Of a stretch of 64,000 bases of DNA, positions 28,876-37,592 are shown one piece after another (position 1 is the first letter of the stretch; each line of letters begins with the position of its first letter). Below the pieces are notes generated by a model. It did not search any database. It was not told the DNA's origin and saw only the letters and a program-made list of their open reading frames with translations. Where the stretch lies: the NCBI RefSeq assembly GCF_040436405.1, contig NZ_AP031575.1, positions 372,001 to 436,000 on the forward strand, in the 5' to 3' direction. The stretch is from Marinomonas sp. THO17. GTDB lineage: Bacteria; Pseudomonadota; Gammaproteobacteria; Pseudomonadales; Marinomonadaceae. The position numbers were made by a program, and so were the translations under genes.

Positions 28876-29907
28876 TCTCCCAAAAAAATATGACACCATC
28901 ACCAAGACCAAGACCCTCACGGTAGGGGTGAAAAACGCCTATGCGGATACCTACCTTGCGGTACGTGCCTTGGATCAAGCCAAAGACGCGGTGAAAGACG
29001 CCAAAGCGGCCTACGAAGACGCCAAGCAAAAAGTGGCGGACGGTAAGCAGCCGAAAAATGACTTAGACTTTTACAAAGCCAACCTCGCTGTGGCGACCGC
29101 TAATGTGGCCAGTGCCACCACGGCGGTTGCGGCATATCGGGAGCGGCCGCTGCCGCAGCGTCCACCAGTGCGGGAACGGGCTTTTACGCCACAGCGGGCG
29201 TGACCACGCAAACCGACACGACTTCCACTACGACCAGTCAAGGTCAGTGGAAAGGTTCCAACCTCAAAGTGGGTGGCAACACCAGCTTAACCAGTGACAA
29301 CGACCTCAACATCGAAGGGTCGAACGTCGCTACAGGTGGTCAACTTGCCCTGAATGCCAGCAATATTAATATCACGGCAGGCAAAAATACCCTCACTGAA
29401 AGCACTGAAAGCCACAGCGAAGGGGCCAATGCCAGCTATGGCATCACCAATGGCAGTGTGAGTGGTGGCATCAACGCCAACCAAAGCAGCAGCGACAGCC
29501 AGAGCGTGACGCACATTAATAGCCAACTGGTAGCCGCTAATCTGGTCAGCAAGAGTGATAACCTGACCATTGCAGGCGGTAAACTGGACGCGGCCAGCAT
29601 TGACATCACCACAGACCAACTGGTGGTCACCAGTTTACAAGACACTTCCAGCAGCCACAGCGAGAGCTTAGGTGGCAACATAGGTGCCGGTGGCGATGGC
29701 ATCAGTAATATAGGCGTCAACGCCAGCCAAAGTGAGGCCGAGCGTGCTTGGGTGGCACAACAAAGTGGCATCACGGGTGGTCAAGTCACTATTAAGGCAA
29801 AAGACACAGCCATAACCGGTGGTGTGATTGCTGCGGTGGATGAGCAAGGGCAAACCACCGACAAACTGACTCTCACCACAGAGAGGAATAATACAGGACA
29901 GGCATAA
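28830..29907 (+). pseudogene. Module 4: frameshifted CdiA/FHA stalk fragment
   Basis: Nearly identical to 34310-35225, part of a filamentous-haemagglutinin-like CdiA stalk. It is broken twice: an inserted stretch near 28876-28892 shifts the frame, and changes near 29133-29158 (a 2-base insertion and 3-base loss in the alanine-rich GAAAAAAAS segment) shift it again. The readable parts are 28847-29203 and 29200-29907. The second contains the repeat-type NITAGKNTLTESTESHSEG and KSDNLTIAGGKLDAASIDI. It ends where the transposase element begins, with the last residues (NNTGQA) encoded by the element end. Confidence 0.85.
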
Positions 29908-31151
29908 CTTAGTTGACTGGCTAAAAAATATACTGTAATTTTATCCAGTATATTTAACGTTGGAAAAGGAGTTTCCAAATGCCTAGAGCCCGATATCAAC
30001 AAATCAGTTTAGACAGCACTCCTTACTATCACTGCATTTCTCGATGTGTTCGTCGAGCCTTTCTTTGTGGTGAAGATTCCGTTAGCGGTAAGAGCTTTGA
30101 ACATCGTCGAGGGTGGATTGAGGCGCGTTTATTGTTGCTTGCCGAAGTCTTTGCGATCGATGTGTGCGCTTATGCCATTATGAGCAACCATATTCATGTC
30201 GTGCTTCATATTGATGAACGAGAAGCAATGGAATGGACAACGAAAGAGGTATTAGAGCGTTGGCATAAGTTGCATAAAGGTACTTTGTTCACCGAACAGT
30301 ACGTTAGTGGTCAGGATTTGCCTGATTATGCTTTGCAACAGGTTGAAGCCTCTGCAGAAGTCTATCGAGAACGCTTGATGGATATTAGCTGGTTCATGAG
30401 AGACCTCAATGAGCCTATTGCTAGAATGGCTAATCGAGAAGATCAATGTAGCGGCCACTTCTGGGAAGGCCGTTTTAAATCTCAAGCATTACTGGATGAA
30501 GCGGCGCTGATGGCCTGTATGGTGTATGTGGATCTGAATCCAGTCAGAGCTGGCATTGCAGAAACACCCGAAGCATCAGATTACACTAGTGTAAAGCAGC
30601 GAGTAAAATCAGCCAAAGCCAGTGAACAACCCAAACCGTTATTGGATTTTATTGGCTATGATCGAGCAGAAAGCCCAAAAGGACTCAGTTTCAAACTATC
30701 TGAATACTTGGAACTTGTTGATCTTACGGGCCGCATCGTAAGGGAAGATAAACGAGGCAGCATTGATCTAAACTTAATGCCGATTCTTAAGCGTCTGAAT
30801 ATTTCCCATCAAAACTGGTTAACCATTGCCACGAAATTCGAACAAAACACTCATAGCGTAGTAGGTCAAACAGAGAGTTTACAAGGTTATAAAAATGCCC
30901 AACCGAGGTCGAGACCAAATCAAAAATGCTGTCAGTTACTGGCCTAGAAGCAATACTTGAAATCAAATGTCCTCAGAGTAGACGTAATGTATATACGACA
31001 TACCAACTCGCCTGAAAAACGCGTTTTCCAAATCAAAACCGCTCAGCCTACTTAGAAATATTTCACTGATACGAGTTTCCATGAGTTTCTCAATAACAAA
31101 TAGAAATGAGGCGGATAGCTTGTTAGTCTTCTCTTTAATTGGGTGTCTTGT
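29888..31151 (+). mobile_element. Y1/REP-associated tyrosine transposase element, copy 1
   Basis: 1,264-bp unit shared with 38908-40171. The left end reads ATAATACAGGACAGGCATAA. Next is a hairpin, ATATACTG / CAGTATAT, at 29928-29953, then the transposase gene. The right end is GGGTGTCTTGT at 31141, roughly the inverse of the left-end motif (ACAAGACACCC against ACAGGACAGGC). A palindromic GAAAACGCGTTTTC lies near 31016. The element separates a CdiA stalk from a toxin tail. After the right end, CTTGTATCGC is tandemly duplicated, unlike in copy 2. Confidence 0.75.
29979..30947 (+). CDS. Y1-type (HUH) REP-associated tyrosine transposase, copy 1
   Basis: 322-aa transposase of the IS200-like Y1_Tnp / RAYT family. 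The N-terminal STPYYHCISRCVRRAFLCGED and the HUH motif in MSNHIHVVLHID (about residues 67-78) are diagnostic; the nucleophile tyrosine should lie in the following 100 residues (for example YVDLNPVRAG region). Such enzymes cut and join single-stranded DNA at hairpin ends. AAAAGGAG precedes the ATG. It differs from copy 2 by about eight residues. Confidence 0.92.
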   Translation: MPRARYQQISLDSTPYYHCISRCVRRAFLCGEDSVSGKSFEHRRGWIEARLLLLAEVFAIDVCAYAIMSNHIHVVLHIDEREAMEWTTKEVLERWHKLHKGTLFTEQYVSGQDLPDYALQQVEASAEVYRERLMDISWFMRDLNEPIARMANREDQCSGHFWEGRFKSQALLDEAALMACMVYVDLNPVRAGIAETPEASDYTSVKQRVKSAKASEQPKPLLDFIGYDRAESPKGLSFKLSEYLELVDLTGRIVREDKRGSIDLNLMPILKRLNISHQNWLTIATKFEQNTHSVVGQTESLQGYKNAQPRSRPNQKCCQLLA

Positions 31152-31275
31152 ATCGCCTTGTATCGCCGTCTCAACTTCCTATCCTCAATATGGATCTGGT
31201 GGGGCTCGACAATTGGTACCAACTGAAACTATAAATATTACTACTGATAAAATAGATATTCTTCCAAGTAAGTGA
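31152..31275 (+). pseudogene. Module 4: unassigned toxin tail after the transposase element
   Basis: Short open frame (ATG at 31081, inside the element) whose last 35 codons lie outside the element and read TSYPQYGSGGARQLVPTE and onwards. Its fused start and its position before a small gene fit a toxin C-terminus cut by the element. Too short to assign a toxin family. Confidence 0.5.
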
Positions 31276-31278
31276 CTT

Positions 31279-31500
31279 ATGATGAACGAAGAGCAAGCAC
31301 AATACGCATTAATTGGTTTAGTAAATAAATACCTTACCTCTGATCCAGAAATTGATAATATATTAAAAATTATTAATGATAAGTCTAGACCCGGATTACC
31401 AATCCGGGGTGTGCTAGAAAAAATAAAAAAATATCGAACAATAGAATATTCTGAATTAGATAAAGATATTATCGAAGAGCTTCTATATTTATATGGCTAA
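31279..31500 (+). CDS. Module 4: putative small immunity protein, 73 aa
   Basis: 73-aa acidic, helical protein (QYALIGLVNKYLTSDPEIDN, IIEELLYLYG) 3 bases after the toxin tail, with an ATGATG start (31279 or 31282). It resembles small bacteriocin-type immunity proteins in size and charge, but no family is recognised. A recurrent-type terminator follows. Confidence 0.5.
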   Translation: MMNEEQAQYALIGLVNKYLTSDPEIDNILKIINDKSRPGLPIRGVLEKIKKYRTIEYSELDKDIIEELLYLYG

Positions 31501-31561
31501 TAAATTTCAACGAGCTGAATTTTCAATATTTTCAATAAGTTAAAATCCTTTAACTTCTTCC

Positions 31562-31592
31562 AAAGCTCAATCCTGCGATTGAGCTTTTTTGT
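31562..31592 (+). terminator. Intrinsic terminator after module 4 (recurrent type)
   Basis: AAAGCTCAATC / GATTGAGCTTT with a CTGC loop, followed by TTTG. It is nearly the same sequence as at 28748, and its flanks (TTTTCAATAAGTTA upstream) also match other module borders. Confidence 0.85.
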
Positions 31593-31640
31593 TTCTCCAG
31601 AAAAAACCAAAATTACCAAAGCCTTAGGTCAGCTCACACA

Positions 31641-31664
31641 ATTTAACAAGACCCCCGCCTTAAG
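31641..31664 (+). repeat. Junction motif, copy c
   Basis: ATTTAACAAGACCCCCGCCT then TAAG. It matches AATTTAACAAGACACCCACC at 40995. The CdiA reading frame of module 5 begins directly after its TAA. Confidence 0.6.
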
Positions 31665-31675
31665 TTGCCAACAAA

Positions 31676-33052
31676 GTGGGCAATGCGGAAGTGGATCACA
31701 GGCAGCTTTATGCGTCAGAAATTATGGCCATTAAAGACGTGAGCAAAAGCTACGCGGAGCAAGCGGGCATCACGCAAAATCGTGCGGAAAAAGTCTTAGG
31801 TGACAATTTACGTTATTACGTGGACAAGGACTTCCAAGAAAAAGCCAATGCTAATGGATTTGTGCCAGACGACAAGGTATTGGCAGTGTTGGCAGAGTCG
31901 TTGGAGGGTGAGGATTACTTAACTGGTGACCTTCCTGTCGTGGAACCCAATTACAGTACTGAAGATGTCATCACTGGTATAAAAAATTATGAGAACAATC
32001 AAAGTTACGACTTTAATAACTCGATCATTGGCGGTGAGGCACTTATCGGAGAGGCATCTGATAAAACAGGACGAGATCAGATAGTAAGAGAGTTTTATGA
32101 TCAAAACTATCTGATTAATGCAACGGACGATGATAAGGCGCTAATGGAATTTGCAAGACAAGCGGGTATTCTTAAAGAGACGGATCAAACCGCAGAGGAT
32201 GTTAAAGACGGAGTTATTTACCTATTAACGTCGAATCCAATAGAGACGGTGCCACAAATTGTTAATGGGATCGCAGAAGAAGTGCATGACATCATTACGG
32301 ATGTTGGTCAATACGCTTCGGACAAATACAAACCTATCGAAGAGAAATACATCGCTTCGAACCTTGCTCAACGTGCGGGTGACTTCTACGAAGCCGGTGT
32401 GCTTAAAGGGGAAGGGCAAGTCAAGACAGGTGTCTTAGGTATTGAAATTGTTACTAGTGTAGTGGGCGCTGGTAAAGTTGTTAAAGTGGCTACAGACGTT
32501 GCTGCAAAAAAAGCCGTTGAGCAAGCTTCGAAAAAAGTGGATTTTGTTGATACTGACAGTGAGATGATTGGAAGCATCGATGTTAGTATGGAGCCTGAAG
32601 CAAATTTTGCTGGAAACGTTGGAGATGTTAGTGATCCATCGATAGGTTCAATCACTGAACATATGGTTGAAGCTTCTGTTAAAGGGAAACAGATTTACGG
32701 CGGACATGATTCAGACAATTTTTATAAAATTTTGAGTGAAGCTGGTGGTGAAATAAAAGGAAGTCCCGATGAGATTGCGCCAGGTATTTACGAAATAAAA
32801 TATACTTTACCAGGAAAGACGTATAAGAATGGCTCAGCTTCGAAGACAGTTTATGACCCAGAAGTTTATCCAAATATGAATAAGTTAGCTGATGCAGCTG
32901 CACATAAAGCTTTAACTGAATATCAGTTAACTGGAAATGTTCCTGATACGGTTGATGTCGGCGGTATTAAATTCAAAACACCAGTTGTAATTAAAGATGG
33001 AGGCGAGCTTCCAATTGTTCCAACTGTTTATCCCGTTGGAAAGGCTGATTAA
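31676..33052 (+). CDS. Module 5: CdiA C-terminal fragment with EndoU-like RNase toxin
   Basis: 458-aa reading from GTG 31676 (frame open from 31664), a CdiA C-terminal region lacking the N-terminal secretion and stalk parts. Residues ~1-320 are pretoxin sequence, including an Ala/Val-rich membrane-like stretch GVLGIEIVTSVVGAGKVVKV. The last ~115 residues carry GGHDSDNFYKIL (H344), GIYEIKYTLPG, KTVYDPEVYP and a conserved DVGGIKFKTPVV, the pattern of bacterial EndoU ribonuclease toxins. No signal or TPS domain is present, so it can be used only after recombination onto a full cdiA. It may act as an orphan module. Confidence 0.75.
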   Translation: MGNAEVDHRQLYASEIMAIKDVSKSYAEQAGITQNRAEKVLGDNLRYYVDKDFQEKANANGFVPDDKVLAVLAESLEGEDYLTGDLPVVEPNYSTEDVITGIKNYENNQSYDFNNSIIGGEALIGEASDKTGRDQIVREFYDQNYLINATDDDKALMEFARQAGILKETDQTAEDVKDGVIYLLTSNPIETVPQIVNGIAEEVHDIITDVGQYASDKYKPIEEKYIASNLAQRAGDFYEAGVLKGEGQVKTGVLGIEIVTSVVGAGKVVKVATDVAAKKAVEQASKKVDFVDTDSEMIGSIDVSMEPEANFAGNVGDVSDPSIGSITEHMVEASVKGKQIYGGHDSDNFYKILSEAGGEIKGSPDEIAPGIYEIKYTLPGKTYKNGSASKTVYDPEVYPNMNKLADAAAHKALTEYQLTGNVPDTVDVGGIKFKTPVVIKDGGELPIVPTVYPVGKAD

Positions 33053-33055
33053 TCG

Positions 33056-33406
33056 ATGACTAATTGGGATGTGGTGCCTAGTGATGAATCTTCTCACCTT
33101 TATTTACCTTTAATCTTTGCGTTGAAAGGATATGGCTGTTCTGATAATCCGAAAGGTTTTTATCTTGATAAGTTTCTAGATGAACTACCCTTTGAGGTTG
33201 GCGGAGAGCCTGGATGGTTTATTCGACCAGTTGAAGAAGGGTATTTGATTTGGAATTCTTTAGTGTGCCCTAATGAAAAGGTATACAGCAAAACAGAATT
33301 TTTGTGTGCTTTAAAAAAAATTTTATCTGCATATATTGAAAACTTTCCAGAGGAAGAGGTTTCTGTTTGGAATATTTTAAATAATTACTTTCTTAATTCT
33401 GAATAA
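33056..33406 (+). CDS. Module 5: putative EndoU immunity protein, 116 aa
   Basis: Starts 3 bases after the EndoU-like toxin stop. 116 aa, acidic, with an aromatic-rich centre (GWFIRPVEEGYLIW). It is expected to neutralise the RNase by binding its active-site face. The role is inferred from position; the family was not recognised. Confidence 0.6.
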   Translation: MTNWDVVPSDESSHLYLPLIFALKGYGCSDNPKGFYLDKFLDELPFEVGGEPGWFIRPVEEGYLIWNSLVCPNEKVYSKTEFLCALKKILSAYIENFPEEEVSVWNILNNYFLNSE

Positions 33407-33426
33407 CAATAATTTAATATAAGGAA

Positions 33427-33451
33427 ATAATACAGGACAGGCATAACTTAG
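33427..33451 (+). repeat. Solo left end of the Y1 element
   Basis: Same 25 bases as the left ends at 29888 and 38908 (core AGGACAGGCATAACTTAG), but followed at once by toxin coding sequence rather than by a transposase. It looks like a footprint of an element end next to module 6. Confidence 0.8.
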
Positions 33452-33471
33452 TAGGTATTCACCCTTCAAGG

Positions 33472-33717
33472 GTGAAGTTTAATGATCAAGGTTTCCCTGA
33501 TTTTTCACCCTATTCTAAGGCGCAGGTTGACATCAAAGGTTTGACCGGTAATTACATTAAAGACGCAGCGATGGCCAACAAGGCTGTTGGCTTAAAAATC
33601 ACTCCAGATGGGTATGTTTGGCATCACGTTGAAAACGCAACAACGATGCAGCTCATACCTAAAGACATACATAATGCAGCCCGTCACACTGGTGGAGCTG
33701 CGGTATTGCGTAATTAG
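33472..33717 (+). CDS. Module 6: WHH/HNH-type nuclease toxin tail
   Basis: 81 aa from GTG 33472; the frame is open from 33418, through the element end. The sequence DIKGLTGNYIKDAAMAN, then GYVWHHVENATTMQLIP (W50, H51, H52), IH67 and RHTGG (H72), is the pattern of the WHH branch of HNH/endonuclease VII toxins, which cut DNA. The 5' delivery part is absent. The partner is a SUKH-type immunity gene, a combination known in polymorphic toxin systems. Confidence 0.8.
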   Translation: MKFNDQGFPDFSPYSKAQVDIKGLTGNYIKDAAMANKAVGLKITPDGYVWHHVENATTMQLIPKDIHNAARHTGGAAVLRN

Positions 33718-33737
33718 TAAATTGTGGAATTTTCTTA

Positions 33738-34211
33738 ATGAGCGTAAAATTCTCTAAACCAAAAGCTATTGAGAAAAAAGACATAGATCTTTTTGCTCAG
33801 GCTCTAGGCTGTTCTATAACTGATGACTTGAAAAAGTTTTTTGTAGAGTTCAATGGTTCGAAACCTGAGACAAATATTTTCACTATCAGTCAAGATAATG
33901 AGTCGGGAGTTAATGAATTGATTCCTATCTCCAAAATTTTGGGAGAGCGTAAATATTTAGATCATGTCGGGGAAAGAGTTTTCCCGGTGGCAGTGGCTGA
34001 AGGCGGTAACTATGTCGTTATCGACCTTGACCAAGGTCAATCAGTTTATTTTTGGGATCACGAAGAGCCACAAAATATGATTAAGTTGGCAAGTGACATT
34101 CTCAAATTTTTAGATGCCTTGGTTCCGTTTGATCCGGGTAGTGTCGAGTTAAAAGAAGGGCAAGTTGAGTCAGCATGGATTGATCCAGACTTTTTAAAAA
34201 GCTTGAAATAA
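33738..34211 (+). CDS. Module 6: SMI1/KNR4 (SUKH) immunity protein
   Basis: 157-aa protein with the SUKH pattern: N-terminal IEKKDIDLFAQALGCSITDDLKKFFVEFNGSKP, a central VFPVAVAEGGNYVVIDL strand pair and YFWDHEEP. SUKH proteins are common antidotes for nuclease toxins, and this one lies 20 bases after the WHH nuclease tail. It should be cytoplasmic and protective. A terminator follows. Confidence 0.85.
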   Translation: MSVKFSKPKAIEKKDIDLFAQALGCSITDDLKKFFVEFNGSKPETNIFTISQDNESGVNELIPISKILGERKYLDHVGERVFPVAVAEGGNYVVIDLDQGQSVYFWDHEEPQNMIKLASDILKFLDALVPFDPGSVELKEGQVESAWIDPDFLKSLK

Positions 34212-34217
34212 TTATCT

Positions 34218-34238
34218 AGCCCGCATTCGCGGGCTTTT
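34218..34238 (+). terminator. Intrinsic terminator after module 6
   Basis: AGCCCGC / GCGGGCT stem with an ATTC loop and a TTT tail. Confidence 0.8.
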
Positions 34239-34250
34239 CAATTCATCAAC

Positions 34251-34321
34251 ACATCCATCCTAAAATATTCATATTTTCAATAAGTTAAGAATCTCATTGG
34301 TGATCGGGAAGACACCTATGA
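34251..34321 (+). repeat. 75-bp junction repeat R, copy 3
   Basis: Same as 28801-28871 from CATCCATCC through CACCTATGAC. The in-frame TAA at 34281 followed by GTTAAGAATCTC marks where the CdiA frame opens. This is the only copy that continues in frame into a long CdiA segment. Confidence 0.85.
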
Positions 34322-34367
34322 CACCACAAATGAAACCATCACTAAGACTAAAACCCTCACGGTAGGG

Positions 34368-37300
34368 GTGAAAAACGCCTATGCGGATACCTACCTTGCG
34401 GTACGTGCTTTAGATCAAGCCAAAGACGCGGTGAAAGACGCCAAAGCGGCCTACGAAGACGCCAAGCAAAAAGTAAAAGACGGCAAATTGCCGAAAAGCG
34501 ATTTGGACTTTTACAAAGCCAACCTTGCCGTGGCGACGGCTAATGTGGCCAGTGCCACCACGGCGGTTGCGGCATCGGGTGCGGCCGCTGCCGCCGCAGC
34601 GTCCACCAGTGCGGGAACAGGCTTTTACGCCACAGCGGGCGTGACCACGCAAACCGACACCAGCTCGACCACCACCAGCCAAGGTCAGTGGAAAGGTTCC
34701 AACCTCCAAGTGGGCGGCAACACCAGCTTAACCAGTGACAACAATCTCAACATTGAAGGATCGAACGTCGCTACAGGTGGTCAACTTGCCTTGAATGCCA
34801 GCAATATTAATATCACGGCAGGCAAAAACACCCTCACTGAAAGCACTGAAAGCCACAGCGAAGGGGCCAATGCCAGCTATGGCATCAACAAGGGCAGTGT
34901 GAGTGGTGGCATCAACGCCAACCAAAGCAGCAGCGACAGCCAGAGCGTGACGCACATTAATAGCCAACTGGTGGCCGGTAATCTGGTCAGCAAGAGTGAT
35001 AACCTGACCATTGCAGGCGGTAAACTGGACGCGGCCAGCATTGACATCACCACAGACCAACTGGTGGTCACCAGTTTACATGACACCTCCAGCAGCCACA
35101 GCGAGAGCTTAGGTGGCAACATAGGTGCCGGTGGCGATGGCATCAGTAATATAGGCGTGAACGCCAGCCAAAGTGAGGCCGAGCGTGCTTGGGTGGCGCA
35201 ACAAAGTGGCATCACGGGTGGTCAAGTTAACATCACCGCAAACGATACCAGCTTAACCGGGGCGGTATTGGCGTCAACCAATGCACAGGGCGAAGACAAT
35301 GGCCAACTGACCCTCACCACCAAGACCTTAAATGTGTCGGACATAGAAGACATAGACGAGAGCAAAAACCTCGGTTTCAGTCTGTCCGGTGGTGGCGATA
35401 CCACCAACATTGGGGCCAACTTTGATGGCTATGAAAAAGCCCAAATCACCAAAGCCACCATCGGCCTTGGCAATGTCACAGTCGGTGGAGACGATATCAA
35501 CGAACAAGCCCAGTTCGCCGACCTCAACCGCGATGTCACCAACAGCCAAGAAATCACCAAAGATGTTGAGCGTGGTGGCTTAAACGCCAACCTCAGGGTA
35601 GACAACCGCCTATTAACGGAAACGGGTCGTCAGAAGATTGCGAAAGACATTACCGACACAACTCAACATGCCTCAGAGATAGCGCAAGCTGTAGTAGATG
35701 TCATGGATACCAATCAGGGTGTGGTAGAGGTCTTCGATAATGTTAAGAATTATGCCATTGAGCGGACGGCATTAGTCGAACGCGCGATGGATAAAAAGGC
35801 ACAAGAAAAGCTAAAAGGAGAAGAAGGAGCTGAGGGCAGTCAGGAAGGCATGCAAGAACTCAGTGATGCTTTAACGAAAGCACAGGGCTTGGAAGAGAAA
35901 GCCAATGTTGCACTGTACGATGGCAGCCTAGTTCAAGATGACACCTTAGTGATAGATAAGACTGAGGTAAACAAATCTGAGGTTGAAGGGGCTTATCACG
36001 AAGGCGGCAATACTATCTATGCGAACATAGATAAAACCGATATGACGGACAGCAGCAAGGTGGTTGCAACGCTTGTTCATGAGCAAACGCGTCATCGTTT
36101 AAGTCAAGAAGGCAGTACTGGCAGTTTATCACGAGATGACCAAACCACCTTGGCGACGAACCATGGTGACAGAGCCGAAGAAGTTTGGAACGCTTACAGC
36201 AAGCTAGCAGGCATTAGTACCACCAGTAGCACATCGCAATCTTCGTGGAATGCAGCAAACCGTAATACCTCGGTGGTGCAAGCAGGTACGAAACAGATTG
36301 TTGGTGTTAATAACAGTGAACTCAAAGCCAGACAATTTACCCGTACGGAAGCCAGTTTATTGGATCAAGCCAGAGCGAAGATCCAAGACAGCGCTTTGTC
36401 GGAGGAAGCCAAAGCGGAAAAAATCACTGAGCTTGAGCAAATTGCTTGTGCAAAAGTGAAGTGTGCGGCAGGGGTATCTGAAAATGATCAACTGTATGAC
36501 AGCCTGAACGCTTTACAAAAAGCAGGAGAGGAACAGGTTGCCAGCGGAGAAAATATTTACGATGTGTTACACAAATTAGGAGTGAAAACACCAACAAAAT
36601 CGAATGGTCGTATGGGAGGACGATCTGAAAGTACCTTTGGCTATAACGAAGTTACCGCGTTAAATGATGCTATAGACAGTAATGAAAAACTGGTCACCAA
36701 GACCACACAGGTTGCATCAGCAATGGCAGGTGGTGCGGAAGTGGCTACGGGTGCGGCATTATGTGCGACAGGTGTTGGTTGTCCTGCTGGGGGTGCTCTA
36801 GCGACCTTGGGAGCGATTACTGTAAAACAAAGTGTTGATGCACTGAATTCAGAGTATGTGTATAAAAGCGGCCAACGGGTAACGGATTCATTCTCCCTTG
36901 AAACGCATGGTGGCAGTCATAACCCAGCGCTGGATGCTGCGGTAGACCTAGGTGTCAGTGTGACAAGCGGTGCGGTTGTCAAGACGGCTTTAAAACTCGG
37001 AGATGATGCGTATGATGCCGCGAAGAGTGCGCTGAAAGATGGAGCTGGTGCCAAGGGGACTGATAATGTAACCAACGCTGAAGGGTTTAAGGTACCAGAT
37101 ACGGTTACTCGACAAGATAATGACTTTAAGTCACCTACTTTTATAGATGACAAAGGTAATATTAGAGATAAAGCATATATTAAAGATAACGGTGATTTAA
37201 CACCAGTCGATCCGAATGGAACTGTGTCAGTTAAATCTCATGTCCAAGGAGGGGCTAAAAATAACCAAAATATTTCTACGTCCGACCCTTCGGGCTCTGG

Positions 37301-37592
37301 TACCCCCAAGGTCTATGGTTCAGAGAAAATAGAAATTGATACGAAAGGATTACAAGAAGCGATTAATCGTGGTGAAGTCAAGGATGTAAAGATTATTACA
37401 CCTAAACAGGTTCTGAATGAACTAACATCTGACTTAGAAAAAGCTCAGAAACGTTTTGATATGAACCCTAGTGTTACAAACAAGAAAAAATTAAAGAGTG
37501 CTATTAGTCGTTTAAATAATGCTAGCCGTGATAATGAATGTATAATCTCCGGTGGTTGTGTTCCTTCAAAATTCATTAAAAAGGTTGAATAA
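34368..37592 (+). CDS. Module 7: large CdiA fragment with stalk, pretoxin and ART-like toxin
   Basis: 1,074 aa from GTG 34368 (frame open from 34284), an N-terminally truncated CdiA. Residues 1-45 are helical (VRALDQAKDAVKDAKAAYEDA), then an alanine-rich turn. Next are FHA-type repeats (~75-380) and a helical region with LVHEQTRHRL. The glycine/alanine-rich hydrophobic segment is at ~785-830. The toxin is the last ~120 residues: SHVQGG (H958), NISTS (S970-T971-S972), YGSEKIEIDTKGL and NECIISGGCVPSKFI (E1057). This resembles ADP-ribosyltransferase-like toxins (STS strand and late glutamate), a tentative call. No TPS or signal domain, so it cannot be exported as is. Confidence 0.75.
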   Translation: MKNAYADTYLAVRALDQAKDAVKDAKAAYEDAKQKVKDGKLPKSDLDFYKANLAVATANVASATTAVAASGAAAAAAASTSAGTGFYATAGVTTQTDTSSTTTSQGQWKGSNLQVGGNTSLTSDNNLNIEGSNVATGGQLALNASNINITAGKNTLTESTESHSEGANASYGINKGSVSGGINANQSSSDSQSVTHINSQLVAGNLVSKSDNLTIAGGKLDAASIDITTDQLVVTSLHDTSSSHSESLGGNIGAGGDGISNIGVNASQSEAERAWVAQQSGITGGQVNITANDTSLTGAVLASTNAQGEDNGQLTLTTKTLNVSDIEDIDESKNLGFSLSGGGDTTNIGANFDGYEKAQITKATIGLGNVTVGGDDINEQAQFADLNRDVTNSQEITKDVERGGLNANLRVDNRLLTETGRQKIAKDITDTTQHASEIAQAVVDVMDTNQGVVEVFDNVKNYAIERTALVERAMDKKAQEKLKGEEGAEGSQEGMQELSDALTKAQGLEEKANVALYDGSLVQDDTLVIDKTEVNKSEVEGAYHEGGNTIYANIDKTDMTDSSKVVATLVHEQTRHRLSQEGSTGSLSRDDQTTLATNHGDRAEEVWNAYSKLAGISTTSSTSQSSWNAANRNTSVVQAGTKQIVGVNNSELKARQFTRTEASLLDQARAKIQDSALSEEAKAEKITELEQIACAKVKCAAGVSENDQLYDSLNALQKAGEEQVASGENIYDVLHKLGVKTPTKSNGRMGGRSESTFGYNEVTALNDAIDSNEKLVTKTTQVASAMAGGAEVATGAALCATGVGCPAGGALATLGAITVKQSVDALNSEYVYKSGQRVTDSFSLETHGGSHNPALDAAVDLGVSVTSGAVVKTALKLGDDAYDAAKSALKDGAGAKGTDNVTNAEGFKVPDTVTRQDNDFKSPTFIDDKGNIRDKAYIKDNGDLTPVDPNGTVSVKSHVQGGAKNNQNISTSDPSGSGTPKVYGSEKIEIDTKGLQEAINRGEVKDVKIITPKQVLNELTSDLEKAQKRFDMNPSVTNKKKLKSAISRLNNASRDNECIISGGCVPSKFIKKVE

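Noticed and set aside
29287..30002. Long antisense open frames across the CdiA stalk (also 34410-35549)
   Set aside because: They recur in both stalk copies because of biased codons in the repeats, have no ribosome sites, and code for low-complexity strings. They are shadows of the sense frame.
36060..36120. HEQTRH in the large CdiA fragment as a zinc protease site
   Set aside because: The spacing is H-E-x-x-x-H, not HExxH, and no third ligand pattern follows.
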